DNA of 64,000 nt from Mixophyes australis. Its lineage: Eukaryota; Chordata; Amphibia; Anura; Limnodynastidae. This document shows positions 54,336 to 64,000 of the stretch, piece by piece. The stretch spans positions 140,932,729 to 140,996,728 of the forward strand of contig JAVHZZ010000004.1 of assembly GCA_036250195.1 (NCBI GenBank), in the 5' to 3' direction. The notes under the pieces are model-generated. The model had not been told where the DNA came from and did not search any database. It saw only the letters and a program-made list of their open reading frames with translations. The position numbers and the translations under genes were made by a program. Position 1 is the first letter of the stretch; every line of letters begins with the position of its first letter.

Positions 54336-54670
54336 TTTTTAAAAAAGGACCTGCTCTTCAGAGACAGGGGCTGCCAGTTTTATGGCTAAAGTGTTTGGGC
54401 TCCCACAAAAGAGAACCTTTTGGTTGTTGAAGTGGAGAATAGATATAGTAGACATTTAGACAAGTAGATAGTCGAAGGTGGGCTGCACCCAGAAGAAAAA
54501 TTGTGAGAGAAAGACCACGTACATTATAATTTCAAGTTAGGCAACATGCTTCATGGAAAGTTAAGGGGCAGTAAGAATAAGAGTTCATTAGACGGACAGC
54601 GGCATCAGCACACATTTTGACAAGTAGATGGATGAAGGTGAGGCAGTAAAAACAAGAGGTCCTTAGGCAA

Positions 54671-55429
54671 ATATATGGATTTTTCCATGCATATTTATTG
54701 TTATTATATGTAAATTGGACCTTAAAGCATTTTTACTGCTGTCAGATTGTTGTCTATATCCTGGCCATCCTGGCTTCGGATGCACCGTCAATTTTATGTA
54801 GTACGGCTTTGTTGTTATGTCTTCAAGTACAACAAAATATGCAAAAATGAACCGATATTTCACTAAAAAAATAATAGGACTATCACAATTTCTATTAGAT
54901 CTACATTGCATGCATTTATTGGTATTGCTTCGCATTGGAGTCATGCATATGACAGGGACTTTGTACGCTGCATTGAAATCTCGGTGATGTCAGATGATGT
55001 CATATACACCAGGTGGACGGTAATATGGTAATAGGATTTGTTACAGCCCTAAACTCTGAGAGAAGGTGTAGCTTTAGAAAGTAAATAAGGAAGCAGGAAA
55101 ATTATCAACAAAGTGTGAGGTAGGTTCATGAAGGTAAATGACAGCTATAAAAAGAAAATACAGGGAAAAGACGAATAAAGTGGACTTCAAAGATGAAAAT
55201 GTAGAGTGGGTGGAGGTGGCAGGACTTTGCAACATTGTATTTCTGTAGAAAAAAGTGACAAGCATCCTGGTAGGTAACTATTCCAATATGCTTTGCTGAA
55301 GGAGCTCCTCTGTAAGATCAACCCAGCAGTCAGTAGTAAATAATATTATACATAGTGGAGACAGAAGGATATATACTCCTTGTTGGGTAAGGAGTGTAGC
55401 TACCATAAGTAAGGACAGCAAGAGTCTTA
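54671..55429. other. acsbg1 5' intron or upstream sequence, nothing recognised
   Basis: No exon with homology to the missing acsbg1 N-terminus and no named repeat. Confidence 0.45.
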
Positions 55430-55731
55430 GGCCAAGTACACACTGATGGTTTTATCCTGCACAAGGAATCATTGATCTGTATGAAAAATACACCCCCATG
55501 CACACAACATCTTCACATAATGCAAGATAAATATACACATGAAAGAAAATTACCTGCATCAACATTAGTACAGCGTCATGTGAAGATGTTATGCACAGGA
55601 TGTACTTTTTTTATAAGGGTCAATGGTTATTAATGTCCTGGTGTTACCCCCTGTGTCTCTCCACAATCAACCAGCGAAAAAACCCGACCCGCGGCATAGA
55701 CAGATTAAAAATACCTGTGTGCACTAGCCCT
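55430..55731. mobile_element. MITE with GGCCAAGTACACAC / GTGTGCACTAGCC ends
   Basis: TTAGGCCAAGTACACACTGA at the left and GTGTGCACTAGCCCTAA at the right are imperfectly inverted. The interior has CATCTTCACATAATGC and its inverse GTGAAGATGTTATGC. Confidence 0.55.
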
Positions 55732-56555
55732 AATGGTGCATGTGACAGTATATGGAATCCATTCTACACAGAGTAATAAAAACGACTGGCTAAAAGTAAA
55801 CAGAGATTACAACAATTGTAAAACTACTATAGAAATACATGTAAGGATCGAATTATGTTATTTTCTGGCCTATAGAGAGATAAAACAAGTTGTCCTCCTT
55901 TATCTTACCGCACTGCATTCTTGCACAAGTCACAGACACAAGATAACTAGATACACAGCATTCCACATGTTACAGTAATCATCATGTTATTCTGTGGAAA
56001 CTAACAGTGGGAAAGGTGTCAAGAAAATATATTGATCTCTGTAATCACCTTTTTTTAAATATCTCTTTATTTTTCAGTTTTAACTTAACAATACATAACA
56101 TATCAAGTTACCAGCACAGTGGTAGTTACATGACTGTATGTCAAGAGTGATACATACACATACAACAGAATTGATTGAAATAGTTTCAATATTGAGTAAT
56201 TAGGTAAACTATTAATTTCAGGCATTTAAATAGGTAATGGCTTAATGAAAACAAGAGTGTGTGTATAAGGGAAACAGAAGGGTAAGTGAGGGTGGATAGA
56301 AAACCTGGAGTTGGAGCCACTGATGGTCTAAATGGTGCCATAAGTAATGATAAAGCAATGTCCTACAGAGAAATAACATCTATATATTACTAGTGGGAGC
56401 ACTTGTATAAAGTGTTAAAACAAAAGGTCTGACTGATATTGGGCTGAAGAAAGTTGGTGGGGGGAGCTTCTCTGCTTATCTATCCAGATCCTCTATTGGG
56501 AGGCCCAGGAAAAAGAATTGTGTATTCCTAGTAGAGATGGTCACTGACCCCCGTG

Positions 56556-56690
56556 TTTTGGTTTTGGATTCGGTTTTGGATCTGGATTACCGTCGTGTTT
56601 TGGTTTTGGTTTTGGTTTTGCAAAACCGCCATTGCGTGTTTTGGTTTTGGTTTTGGTTTTGTTTGGTTTTGTTTTGCTATTTTGTTGGAA
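56556..56690. promoter_or_regulatory. GTTTTGG subterminal repeats of element 3
   Basis: GTGTTTTGGTTTTGG and GGTTTTGGTTTTG blocks repeat at least ten times just inside the left end. Similar repeats lie inside the left ends of elements 1 and 2. They are candidate binding sites for the transposase, by analogy with known hAT subterminal repeats. Confidence 0.5.
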
Positions 56691-56899
56691 AATACATGTT
56701 TTTGTGCCTAAAATAACCCAATTTAGTGCTCCAACTGTTTTAGAGATAAGTAATCTAATTGTTGAGGTAATAAATCATCCAAAAAAACTGTTTAATTCTT
56801 CGTTGGTAGGCCTTCATTTATTCTACACACAAAACAGATTGTCTTCCTCTCCATCTATGCATATTGGCAATGCAGCCATCGTCTTTGAATGTATATTAC

Positions 56900-57650
56900 A
56901 CCCTACACTTATAGTTAAATATGTAAAGAAATGGAAAAAGACAGTTTGCTTTCTGTCTCTATAGGCCCCCCTCCACTTTTTTAAAAAAACAAAAAATTCA
57001 GCCATTATAGACTGTACAATATTAATTGACATGGAGAAAGCCAGTTTGGTTTCTGTCTCTCAAGGCCCCCCTCCACTTGTATAAAATACCAAAAAATTCA
57101 GCCATTATAGACTGTACAATATTAATTGACATGGAGAAAGCCAGTTTGGTTTCTGTCTCTCAAGGCCCCCCTCCACTTGTATAAAATACCAAAAAATTCA
57201 GCCATTATAGACTGTACAATATTAATTGACATGGAGAAAGCCAGTTTGGTTTCTGTCTCTCAAGGCCCCCCTCCACTTGTATAAAATACTAAAAAATTCA
57301 GCCATTATAGACTGTACAATATTAATTGACATGGAGAAAGACAGTTTGGGGTCACTCTGTCTCTCTAGGCCCCCCTCCACTTGTATAAAATACCAAAAAA
57401 TTCAGCCATTATAGACTGTACAATATTAATTGACATGGAGAAAGCCAGTTTGGTTTCTGTCTCTCTAGGCCCCCCTCCACTTGTATAAAATACTAAAAAA
57501 TTCAGCCATTATAGACTGTACAATATTAATTGACATGGAGAAAGACAGTTTGGGGTCACTCTGTCTCTCTAGGCCCCCCTCCACTTGTATAAAATACCCA
57601 AAAATTCAGCCATTATAGACTGTACAATATTATGAAAAATGGACAAAGCC
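56900..57650. repeat. 100-bp tandem array on the 3' side of the transposase gene
   Basis: GCCATTATAGACTGTACAAT starts units at 57001, 57101, 57201 and 57301 (period exactly 100), then at about 57404, 57504 and 57608. Longer units carry a GGGGTCACT insertion. A more diverged unit precedes at 56900. CAAGGCCCCCCTCCACTTGT is the other conserved block. Confidence 0.96.
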
Positions 57651-57828
57651 AGTTTAGGGTCACTCTGTCTATGACACCCTACCCTTAAGGATAAATTGCC
57701 CTAACAGCAGCCTTTCAAGATGGTATGTGATATGGAAATGCCACAAGTCCCTTTCCTCTTTGGGGGTAGATTGCACCCTACACTTACATAGAAAGTTTTA
57801 AAAAGATGTTATCGGCATCATCTTCAGC

Positions 57829-60822
57829 TTAATCCTCACCCTCATCAGTGTGTACGTCATCATCACAGACTATCAATTCATCGCCGCTTGAATCCGCCAT
57901 TAGAGAACAGTCAGTGCTTGGATGTCTTGGATGGTGAAGGCCTTCCTCGTGGAAGATGTAGTTCATTTTTATAAACATCATTTTCTCCACATTTTTGGGA
58001 AGTAACCTTCTACGGCGATCACTGACTAAGTTCCCTGCTGTGCTGAACACTCGTTCAGAGTACACACTGGAGGGTGGGCAGCTTAGGTATTGCAAAGCAA
58101 GTTTGTACATGGGTTTCCAAATGGCCTGCTTTTCTTCCCAGTAAGGAAAGGGACTGTCTGACATTTCCATATCAACTACCTCTTGAAAGTAATCCTCCAC
58201 CATCCTTTGCATGTTTATACTCATATTGGATGGAGTTATGGGCAAAGTGACACATTTTTTTGAAAAATCCTTCAAACCAGCCCAGATGTTAAATTGTTCT
58301 GGTCTGCCCCCTGTGTCTTCCCTGCTTCTTTTTTGGAAATTTAATTTTTTACGAGCAACAGCTTGAGAAAGTGAAGGAGGACACGTCGTCAAGCCGAGGC
58401 CCAGTTCAGCGGCCAACTTGCTGAGCAATAGCTCCTTGCAAAAGTTCACATCTCGCTCATTTACAAGTAAAGACTCAATGTAGGTTTTAAACCTTGGATC
58501 AAGCACAGTGGGCAAAACGTACTGATCCGAGTTCAAGATCTTAATAACTCGAGGATCATTGTGAAGCGAATTAAGTACTTGATCGACAAGGCCAACATAC
58601 TTTGCTGAATTGCTTGCTTTCAGCTCCTCCTTCATTTTCTCAAGCTGCTTTTCCAATAGTCTAATTAAAGGAATGACTTGGCTCAAACTAGCAGAGTCTG
58701 CACTGACCTCACATGTCACAACTTCAAATGGTTTCAGCACCTTGCACAGCACTGAAAGGATTCCCCACTGTGCAAGAGTGAAATACATCCCCCCTCCTTT
58801 CCCAATGTCATGACTTGTGCAATATGCTTGGATGGCTTTGCGCTGTTCCTCCATCCTCTGAAGCATGTACAGGGTGGAATTCCACCGAGTTACCACCTCT
58901 TGCTTAAGTTGGTGGCAGGGCAAGTTAAACTGCTCTTGGAGCTGCTGTAATCTCCTACATGCTGTGGCTGAATGCCTGAAATGGCCTGAAATTTTACGGG
59001 CCACCGAAAGCATCTCCTGCACCTCACGGTTATTTCGTAGGAAGCTCTGCACCACCAAGTTGATGGTGTGAGCAAAACAGGGAATATGTTGGAAATCACC
59101 CAGCTGTAATGCTCGCACTATATTGTTGGCGTTATCTGAAATGACATACCCTGGGGAGAGTCCGAGTGGTATAAGCCATGCATCAATCACATCTCTCAGT
59201 TTGCGTAACAAATTGTCAGCCGTATGCCTGTTAGTGAAGCCGGTGATACAAAGAGTGGCCTGCCTGTGACAAATGTTACGTAGTGGTGTACATGCTGCTG
59301 CTGTTCCTGCTGGTGAAGGTGAATGACCAACCCAGTGGGCTGTCACAGTCATATAGTCTTTGGTTTGGCCACTTCCACTTGTCCACATATCTGTGGTTAA
59401 GTGAACAGTGGGCAGAATGGCATTTTTCAGCGCAATCTCTACATTTTTACACACTTTTTGGTATAGTTGTGGAATAGCTTTACGGGAGAAATGGTGTCGC
59501 GATGGAATTCTGTAACGCGGACACAAAACCTCAATTAACTGTGAAAAACCAGCTGCGTTTATTGTGGAGATTGGACGCAGATCTAACACTAACATTGCAG
59601 CCATGGCGTCTGTGATTCGCTTGGCGACTGGGTGACTGCTGTCATATTTGCTTCCCCTCGCAAATGATTGTTTCACAGTTAATTGCTGAAATGTAGGACT
59701 GCTCATTTTATTCACCTGCCTCTGGGATGACGATTCACCCCCAGCAGCAGCAACAGCAGCAGCAGGACTAACGCTTTCTTCAGAGGAATCAATAATAGTG
59801 CCGGAGTCATCCAGCCTTAAGTGGGATGCCGGGCTAACTCCGAGCGCTACTGAGGATATTGATGAGGATGGTGTGGTGGGTGTATTTTGTAGCCGTCGGT
59901 ATGTCGGTGAGCGGAGGGTCTTAGCTGATGAGGGAGTGCTTGTATTCTTTTGGGAAGAACTTTCAGCTTTTCCCAACACTTTGCCATGAACTCTCATTAA
60001 ATGGCGTAACATAGACGAGGTTCCAAGATGGTTAAGGTCCCTCCCTCGACTGACTGTGGCTTCACATACACTACAAATGGCTATACAATTGTTGTCTGGA
60101 TTTGGGTAGAAATAATTCCACACATAAGAAGTGGATTTTTTTGTTTTATGCCCAGGCATGACAATGGCCTTTTTCTTGTCACGTGCCAGAACTGCTGCCA
60201 CTGGTGCAGGACTTACACAAACAACCTCATCCTCATCAACATCCTCATTAGCGCCCTCGTCGCCTACACAAATCTCCCCCTCATCCTCTTCTAATTCCAA
60301 AGTGGCATCCTCAATTTGGGTATCACCGGCTACACTCGGGCTATTAAGGCACACATCAGCAGAATGCTCACGATTAGACATCCCACTGTTGGATGGACTC
60401 TCCACAGGGATTGTTGTCATTTGTGAATCAGAGCAAATATTCTCCTGTAATGCCTCACTGTTATCTTGCAGCTCAGCTTTGACGCGTAACAGTAGTTGTG
60501 CACCAATTGTAGGCTGGGTAACTTTTTGGGATCTGCCACTAATAGCCAAAGGTGAAGGCCTCATTCTCTCTTTGCCACTGCGTGTGTAGAATGGCATGCT
60601 TGCAATTTTTTTTTTATCGTCACTTAACTTTTGCTCAGTTACACTTCTTTTTCGCTTCAATACAGTAAATTTTTTTTTGGTTTGTGTTTTTTGCACTAAT
60701 TTGAAAACACTCTGTTGTTTGACATCGCCTTGGCCAGATGACGTACTGGGAACACTAACATCAGGACTGGTGACAGAACCTGGTTGCTCATTTAGATCAT
60801 ATGTGGACTGCTTTGAATCCAT
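57829..60822 (-). CDS. hAT transposase with BED zinc finger, intact (element 3)
   Basis: This single frame codes 997 residues. Residues 1-210 are a low-complexity N-terminus: a basic stretch near 45-75 (KKKFTVLKRKRS, a likely nuclear signal), TRSGKERMRPSP, then an acidic stretch near 175-200. The BED finger is at about 228-281 (SYVWNYF, C250, C253, H274, H279). The catalytic core has TTDMWTS with D478, VISDN with D563, CFAHTINLVVQ and TRWNSTLYML; E923 in YSERVFSTAGN is the third acid. The hATC dimerisation region runs to about 955 and the tail is acidic. Family members excise and insert the element by hairpin-flank chemistry and leave 8-bp duplications, as seen here. The start at 60822 is the first ATG and the conserved TRSGKE block is downstream. 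Compared with the 4136-6517 protein it is clearly related but from a different family. Confidence 0.96.
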   Translation of the reverse strand: MDSKQSTYDLNEQPGSVTSPDVSVPSTSSGQGDVKQQSVFKLVQKTQTKKKFTVLKRKRSVTEQKLSDDKKKIASMPFYTRSGKERMRPSPLAISGRSQKVTQPTIGAQLLLRVKAELQDNSEALQENICSDSQMTTIPVESPSNSGMSNREHSADVCLNSPSVAGDTQIEDATLELEEDEGEICVGDEGANEDVDEDEVVCVSPAPVAAVLARDKKKAIVMPGHKTKKSTSYVWNYFYPNPDNNCIAICSVCEATVSRGRDLNHLGTSSMLRHLMRVHGKVLGKAESSSQKNTSTPSSAKTLRSPTYRRLQNTPTTPSSSISSVALGVSPASHLRLDDSGTIIDSSEESVSPAAAVAAAGGESSSQRQVNKMSSPTFQQLTVKQSFARGSKYDSSHPVAKRITDAMAAMLVLDLRPISTINAAGFSQLIEVLCPRYRIPSRHHFSRKAIPQLYQKVCKNVEIALKNAILPTVHLTTDMWTSGSGQTKDYMTVTAHWVGHSPSPAGTAAACTPLRNICHRQATLCITGFTNRHTADNLLRKLRDVIDAWLIPLGLSPGYVISDNANNIVRALQLGDFQHIPCFAHTINLVVQSFLRNNREVQEMLSVARKISGHFRHSATACRRLQQLQEQFNLPCHQLKQEVVTRWNSTLYMLQRMEEQRKAIQAYCTSHDIGKGGGMYFTLAQWGILSVLCKVLKPFEVVTCEVSADSASLSQVIPLIRLLEKQLEKMKEELKASNSAKYVGLVDQVLNSLHNDPRVIKILNSDQYVLPTVLDPRFKTYIESLLVNERDVNFCKELLLSKLAAELGLGLTTCPPSLSQAVARKKLNFQKRSREDTGGRPEQFNIWAGLKDFSKKCVTLPITPSNMSINMQRMVEDYFQEVVDMEMSDSPFPYWEEKQAIWKPMYKLALQYLSCPPSSVYSERVFSTAGNLVSDRRRRLLPKNVEKMMFIKMNYIFHEEGLHHPRHPSTDCSLMADSSGDELIVCDDDVHTDEGED

Positions 60823-60837
60823 TCTGAGCGCAAACCA

Positions 60838-61850
60838 CTGGGGAGTGCTAAAAATTATTTAGTAGATTCTGCTGACAGTTATGACTTTTGACAGCCAGAA
60901 ATATTAATGCACAATTAGGGAGGACACCCCAAAAACACTGAGGAGTGCTAAAAATTATTGAGTAGATACTGCTGACAGATATGACTTTTGACAGCCAGAA
61001 ATATTAATGCACAATTAGGGAGGACACCCCAAAAACACTGAGGAGTGCTAAAAATTATTGAGTAGATACTGCTGACAGATATGACTTTTGACAGCCAGAA
61101 ATATTAATGCACAATTAGGGAGGACACCCCAAAAACACTGAGGAGTGCTAAAAATTATTGAGTAGATACTGCTGACAGATATGACTTTTGACAGCCAGAA
61201 ATATTAATGCACAATTAGGGAGGACACCCCAAAAACACTGAGGAGTGCTAAAAATTATTGAGTAGATACTGCTGACAGATATGACTTTTGACAGCCAGAA
61301 ATATTAATGCACAATTAGGGAGGACACCCCAAAAACACTGAGGAGTGCTAAAAATTATTGAGTAGATACTGCTGACAGATATGACTTTTGACAGCCAGAA
61401 ATATTAATGCACAATTAGGGAGGACACCCCAAAAACACTGAGGAGTGCTAAAAATTATTGAGTAGATACTGCTGACAGATATGACTTTTGACAGCCAGAA
61501 ATATTAATGCACAATTAGGGAGGACACCCCAAAAACACTGAGGAGTGCTAAAAATTATTGAGTAGATACTGCTGACAGATATGACTTTTGACAGCCAGAA
61601 ATATTAATGCACAATTAGGGAGGACACCCCAAAAACACTGAGGAGTGCTAAAAATTATTTAGTAGATACTGCTGACAGATATGACTTTTGACAGCCAGAA
61701 ATATTAATGCACAATTAGGGAGGACACCCCAAAAACACTGAGGTGTGCTACAAATTATTTAGTAGATACTGCTGACAGATATGACTTTTGACAGCCAGAA
61801 ATATTAATGCACAATTATGGGGGACACCCCAAAAGCGCTGGGGAGTGCCA
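60838..61850. repeat. 100-bp tandem array on the promoter side of the transposase gene, ten copies
   Basis: AGGACACCCCAAAAACACTG recurs at 60921, 61021, 61121 and so on to 61721, with a last variant at 61821; the period is exactly 100. Middle units are almost identical; the first and last two differ slightly. The array starts 16 bp upstream of the transposase ATG, so it must be transcribed or contain the promoter. Confidence 0.97.
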
Positions 61851-61989
61851 AATTTGAAGAAAAAATAATAAACCTCTATCCTCCTCTCTGCACTAGCGAT
61901 TTTGGTTAGAGCAATTGCAAGAACAATATTGTATTCTCTGTCCCTGCTCTAATTAGCCTATGACTACACCCTGCTCTCTCCCTCTGTCA

Positions 61990-62197
61990 AATGGCGATGG
62001 ATTGCTGTGGAGGCGTGTATTTATAAAGTTGAAGTATCGCGAGAACCGAGTCCCGAGATCCGACAACGTCACAATGACGTTCGGCCTCGATTTGGATTCG
62101 GAATGGGCGGGAGAGTACCGAGCTGCTCAGCTCGGTACTCGGATACCCAAAGTTCGGGTGGGTTCGGTTCTCGGAGAACCGGACCCGCCCATCTCTA
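61990..62197. promoter_or_regulatory. CpG-rich right end of element 3
   Basis: GAAGTATCGCGAGAACCGAG, CGAGATCCGACAACGTCAC, an inverted GAGTACCGAGCTGCTCAGCT pair and GTTCGGGTGGGTTCGG resemble the right ends of elements 1 and 2. By position it could hold the transposase promoter; the AAGATGGCGGC motif of the other two elements is not present. Confidence 0.45.
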
Positions 62198-62330
62198 ATT
62201 CCTAGTGATGTTAGTCACTTGTTCCAGAAAAACATTGGGTTTTGGCCATGACCACCATATACGGAGAAAGGTGTCTTGTTATCATATTTTAAGAACAGGG
62301 CTTGAGGGCTTTTTTTCTGACAAGTGTTCA

Positions 62331-63780
62331 TAATCTGTGAAAGAGCAACTAGAAAACATTTTATTGCATTTCGTCAGCATTTTTTAAAAATTCCGTAAAC
62401 AAGTTACACAAGTTTTCAATTTCTGGTAGAGCATCTAACATTTTTCCAGTAACTACTGTAATGTGATCTACTTTACCATTTCCTTAAGACTTTAACTACA
62501 CATTTATTTCCAACTACATGCTTTATTTTTGTTTTCTTATTTTCTATTTTAATCATAGTCTATAACTAATGCTGGCCACTCATGAGGACAAGTGACAGGA
62601 ATTCAAATTAGGCCACAAATGAGTGAGTCGACCCTATGTGCATGGTTGTTGGCTGGTAAGAAACATTGTGCCTCTTGTGATGTGGTCATTCGGCCTACTA
62701 AATGAAAGACTGGATCTGACATGATTTGTCTTATTGTTAAAAAATAAAATGAACTCTTGGCATCAACTACTGTAGCACATAGAGAGTGAATGGAAATGCT
62801 GCCTCTCTTACAGTGTTTTCAGATATTTTAGAAGAAGCCAAGGTTTTCAGTTCCACATCGCATACATCAGCCAGCTAGCTCATATGCGCATAAGCCCTGG
62901 GGCTTTTCAAAGGTTATCATGTTGCTGATTGTTGCATTGATGGATGTTAGTATAAAATACTCATATCACTTTTAAACATCCAGGTTTGGATTGTTAGTTG
63001 CATTTTAAGTGAAGTTATCCTGTTTCCTAAGGGTTTTTGCAGAAGTTGCACACAGTATTCCAAAAAGAAGACAAAAGGAGTAATCTGCTTTGAAAATTGT
63101 GTAGGCATCTCCCAGAAGAGTAGGCATCATCCCAGACTGTGGTGGGGGCGGGGCTTAAGTATGCAAATTAGCATAATCAAGCCCCCTCCCCGCTATGCAA
63201 TGCAGCGATCTTTGGCATCTCCTAGAGGTTTTAAAAGTTGGAAAGTATGTGTATAAACTGTGGTTCCTCTGACTTGCATGCACAATTTTCCAGCAATTTG
63301 CTCTGACACTCATTTTCACACCACACAGACACAACTGGAGATACACATATACAAACAAAATGGAAAACCACTCTTGCAGTCGAGAATGCTCTCAGACACA
63401 GTTGTTCATGTTTGTTTAGCTCTTTCAATAAGAATTTCACACACCAGATCACTTTTGCTATTATTAGTACAAGTTTATAAAGAGCCAACTTCTTCTGCAG
63501 AGCACAATATGAGCAGATGTGGTAAGTGCTCAGGCCCAGGGTCCAGAGCAGTAGGGGGCCATTGACTAGTACAGCCTCATCTGCCTTTTTAATTATGCAC
63601 AACCACAGACACTGACTACTCTCTAAAACCATACAGAGGTGCAGCATTTTTTTTATAAGCGGTGCAGTGGTATTATATAAAAACCATCCACTTAAAAAAA
63701 AACAATGGTGCGGCATGCTTAGAGAGGAGTTATAGTATTCTGCTGTACATACAGAAAGCGCAGCATGTTTCGATATATGC
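62331..63780. other. unassigned sequence with a small repeat at 63100-63250
   Basis: At 63100-63250 CATCTCCCAGAAGAGTAGGC, GGCGGGGCTTAAGTATG and AAGCCCCCTCCCC match the repeat at 48808-49405. A 198-codon open frame at 63231-63827 has no recognised homology and starts inside a transposable element, so it is not called a gene. No acsbg1 exon was found. Confidence 0.45.
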
Positions 63781-63787
63781 TGTGAGG

Positions 63788-64000
63788 CAGTGGCGGATCC
63801 AGGGGGGGGGGGGGGCAATCGGGGCATTCGCCCCCCCTAGCAGCAAAAAGCTAGGTCCCAGCCGCCGATCAATATGGGGGGGGGGGGGGGGCTAAGCGCG
63901 AGCGGGGGGTGGGGTTAAATGTGGGCCAGCCAATCAGAGTGTTCCCAGCCGGCGATCACAACGGGAGGGGGCGGGACCAATCACAGGCTGAAGGCGGGTT
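63788..64000. mobile_element. 5' end of a CAGTGGCGGATCCAGG hAT-type element, cut by the window edge
   Basis: Starts CAGTGGCGGATCCAGG followed by G runs of 12 or more, GCAATCGGGGCATTCG and CCGCCGATC blocks. The end resembles the inverse of the right end of the MITE at 52763-53047. The rest is beyond the window. The G runs are prone to assembly error. Confidence 0.6.

Larger units (their letters stand above)
51908..54670. mobile_element. degenerate hAT relic with several later insertions
   Basis: The left part (GATGTGCTCAGAGCCCCGTG, then GTTTTGGTTCTGGTTTTGCC) resembles the GTTTTGG-rich left ends of the three intact hAT elements. Blocks AGAAGAAAATTGTGAAAGAC and CTCATGGAAAGTGAAGAGGC recur at 52520, 53745 and 54495-54570, suggesting an old tandem array. 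It is broken by a microsatellite, a MITE and a LINE piece. The right end was not located. Confidence 0.4.
56532..62197 (-). mobile_element. 5.7-kb hAT DNA transposon with intact transposase (element 3)
   Basis: Starts TAGAGATGGTCACTGACCCC, ends GGACCCGCCCATCTCTA; the terminal inverted repeat is TAGAGATGG. A perfect 8-bp duplication ATTCCTAG is at 56524-56531 and 62198-62205. The transposase (57829-60822, minus strand) is uninterrupted. One 100-bp-period array lies on each side of the gene. Structure and reading frame fit an element that was autonomous recently. It lies in a decayed LINE, upstream of the first acsbg1 exon seen, probably within a 5' intron. Confidence 0.94.
56050..62330 (-). 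mobile_element. L1/Tx1-like LINE 3' fragment split by hAT element 3
   Basis: The LINE pieces are 56050-56531 and about 62206-62330. On the minus strand the right piece reads FWNK-like decayed ORF2 C-terminus and the left piece its 3' untranslated region and short poly(A) (T run at 56050-56056). The sequence is continuous once 56532-62197 and one ATTCCTAG copy are removed. Confidence 0.5.

Noticed and set aside
63231..63827. 198-codon open frame on the minus strand
   Set aside because: It starts in the G-run end of a transposable element and matches no family; the missing acsbg1 N-terminal exons do not appear in it.

Overview
The window is vertebrate nuclear DNA, most likely from an anuran amphibian (frog or toad). 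The evidence is split genes with GT-AG introns, LINE, SINE and MITE relics typical of frog genomes, and a gene order known from vertebrates. The organism call is an inference; no species can be read from the sequence.

Three host genes are supported. On the minus strand, 11180-11230 is the first coding exon of cib2; the rest of that gene lies beyond the left edge. On the plus strand, 25113-36950 carries a complete 11-exon idh3a (alpha subunit of mitochondrial NAD-dependent isocitrate dehydrogenase; 366 residues, same length as human). On the minus strand, 39050-51727 carries the last ten coding exons of acsbg1 (bubblegum-type acyl-CoA synthetase; 541 C-terminal residues including a short last exon). 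Its N-terminal exons were not found and probably lie to the right of the window. The order cib2(-) idh3a(+) acsbg1(-) matches human chromosome 15, so the genes are called by sequence and by synteny. cib2 and idh3a are head to head, idh3a and acsbg1 tail to tail.

Most of the rest is transposable elements. Three large hAT elements have exact boundaries (8-bp target duplications and TAGRGRTG ends). They are 244-8689 (8.4 kb, transposase plus frameshifted N-terminus, inserted inside an older MITE in cib2 intron 1), 14087-18234 (4.1 kb, no transposase, itself carrying a nested 1.3 kb element), and 56532-62197 (5.7 kb, intact 997-residue BED-finger transposase, probably in a 5' intron of acsbg1). 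They share one plan: a GTTTTGG-rich end, tandem arrays on one side of the transposase, other tandem arrays on its promoter side, and a CpG-rich opposite end. The most striking observation is that the 230-bp arrays of the first two elements consist of two joined pieces of the transposase coding sequence, one of which has become a near-perfect palindrome.

Smaller elements include hAT-type MITEs with 8-bp duplications (205-8843, 29635-30311, 52763-53047), three copies of a palindromic GGGGTATATTTA MITE, several GGCTGGGTACACAC MITEs in idh3a introns, L1/Tx1-like and L2-like LINE 3' fragments, a SINE-like repeat split by an L2 fragment, a probable solo Ty3/Gypsy-type LTR at 21297-21916, and microsatellites. 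No CRISPR, tRNA, rRNA, operon or bacterial feature was seen. All family assignments come from pattern recognition without database searches.
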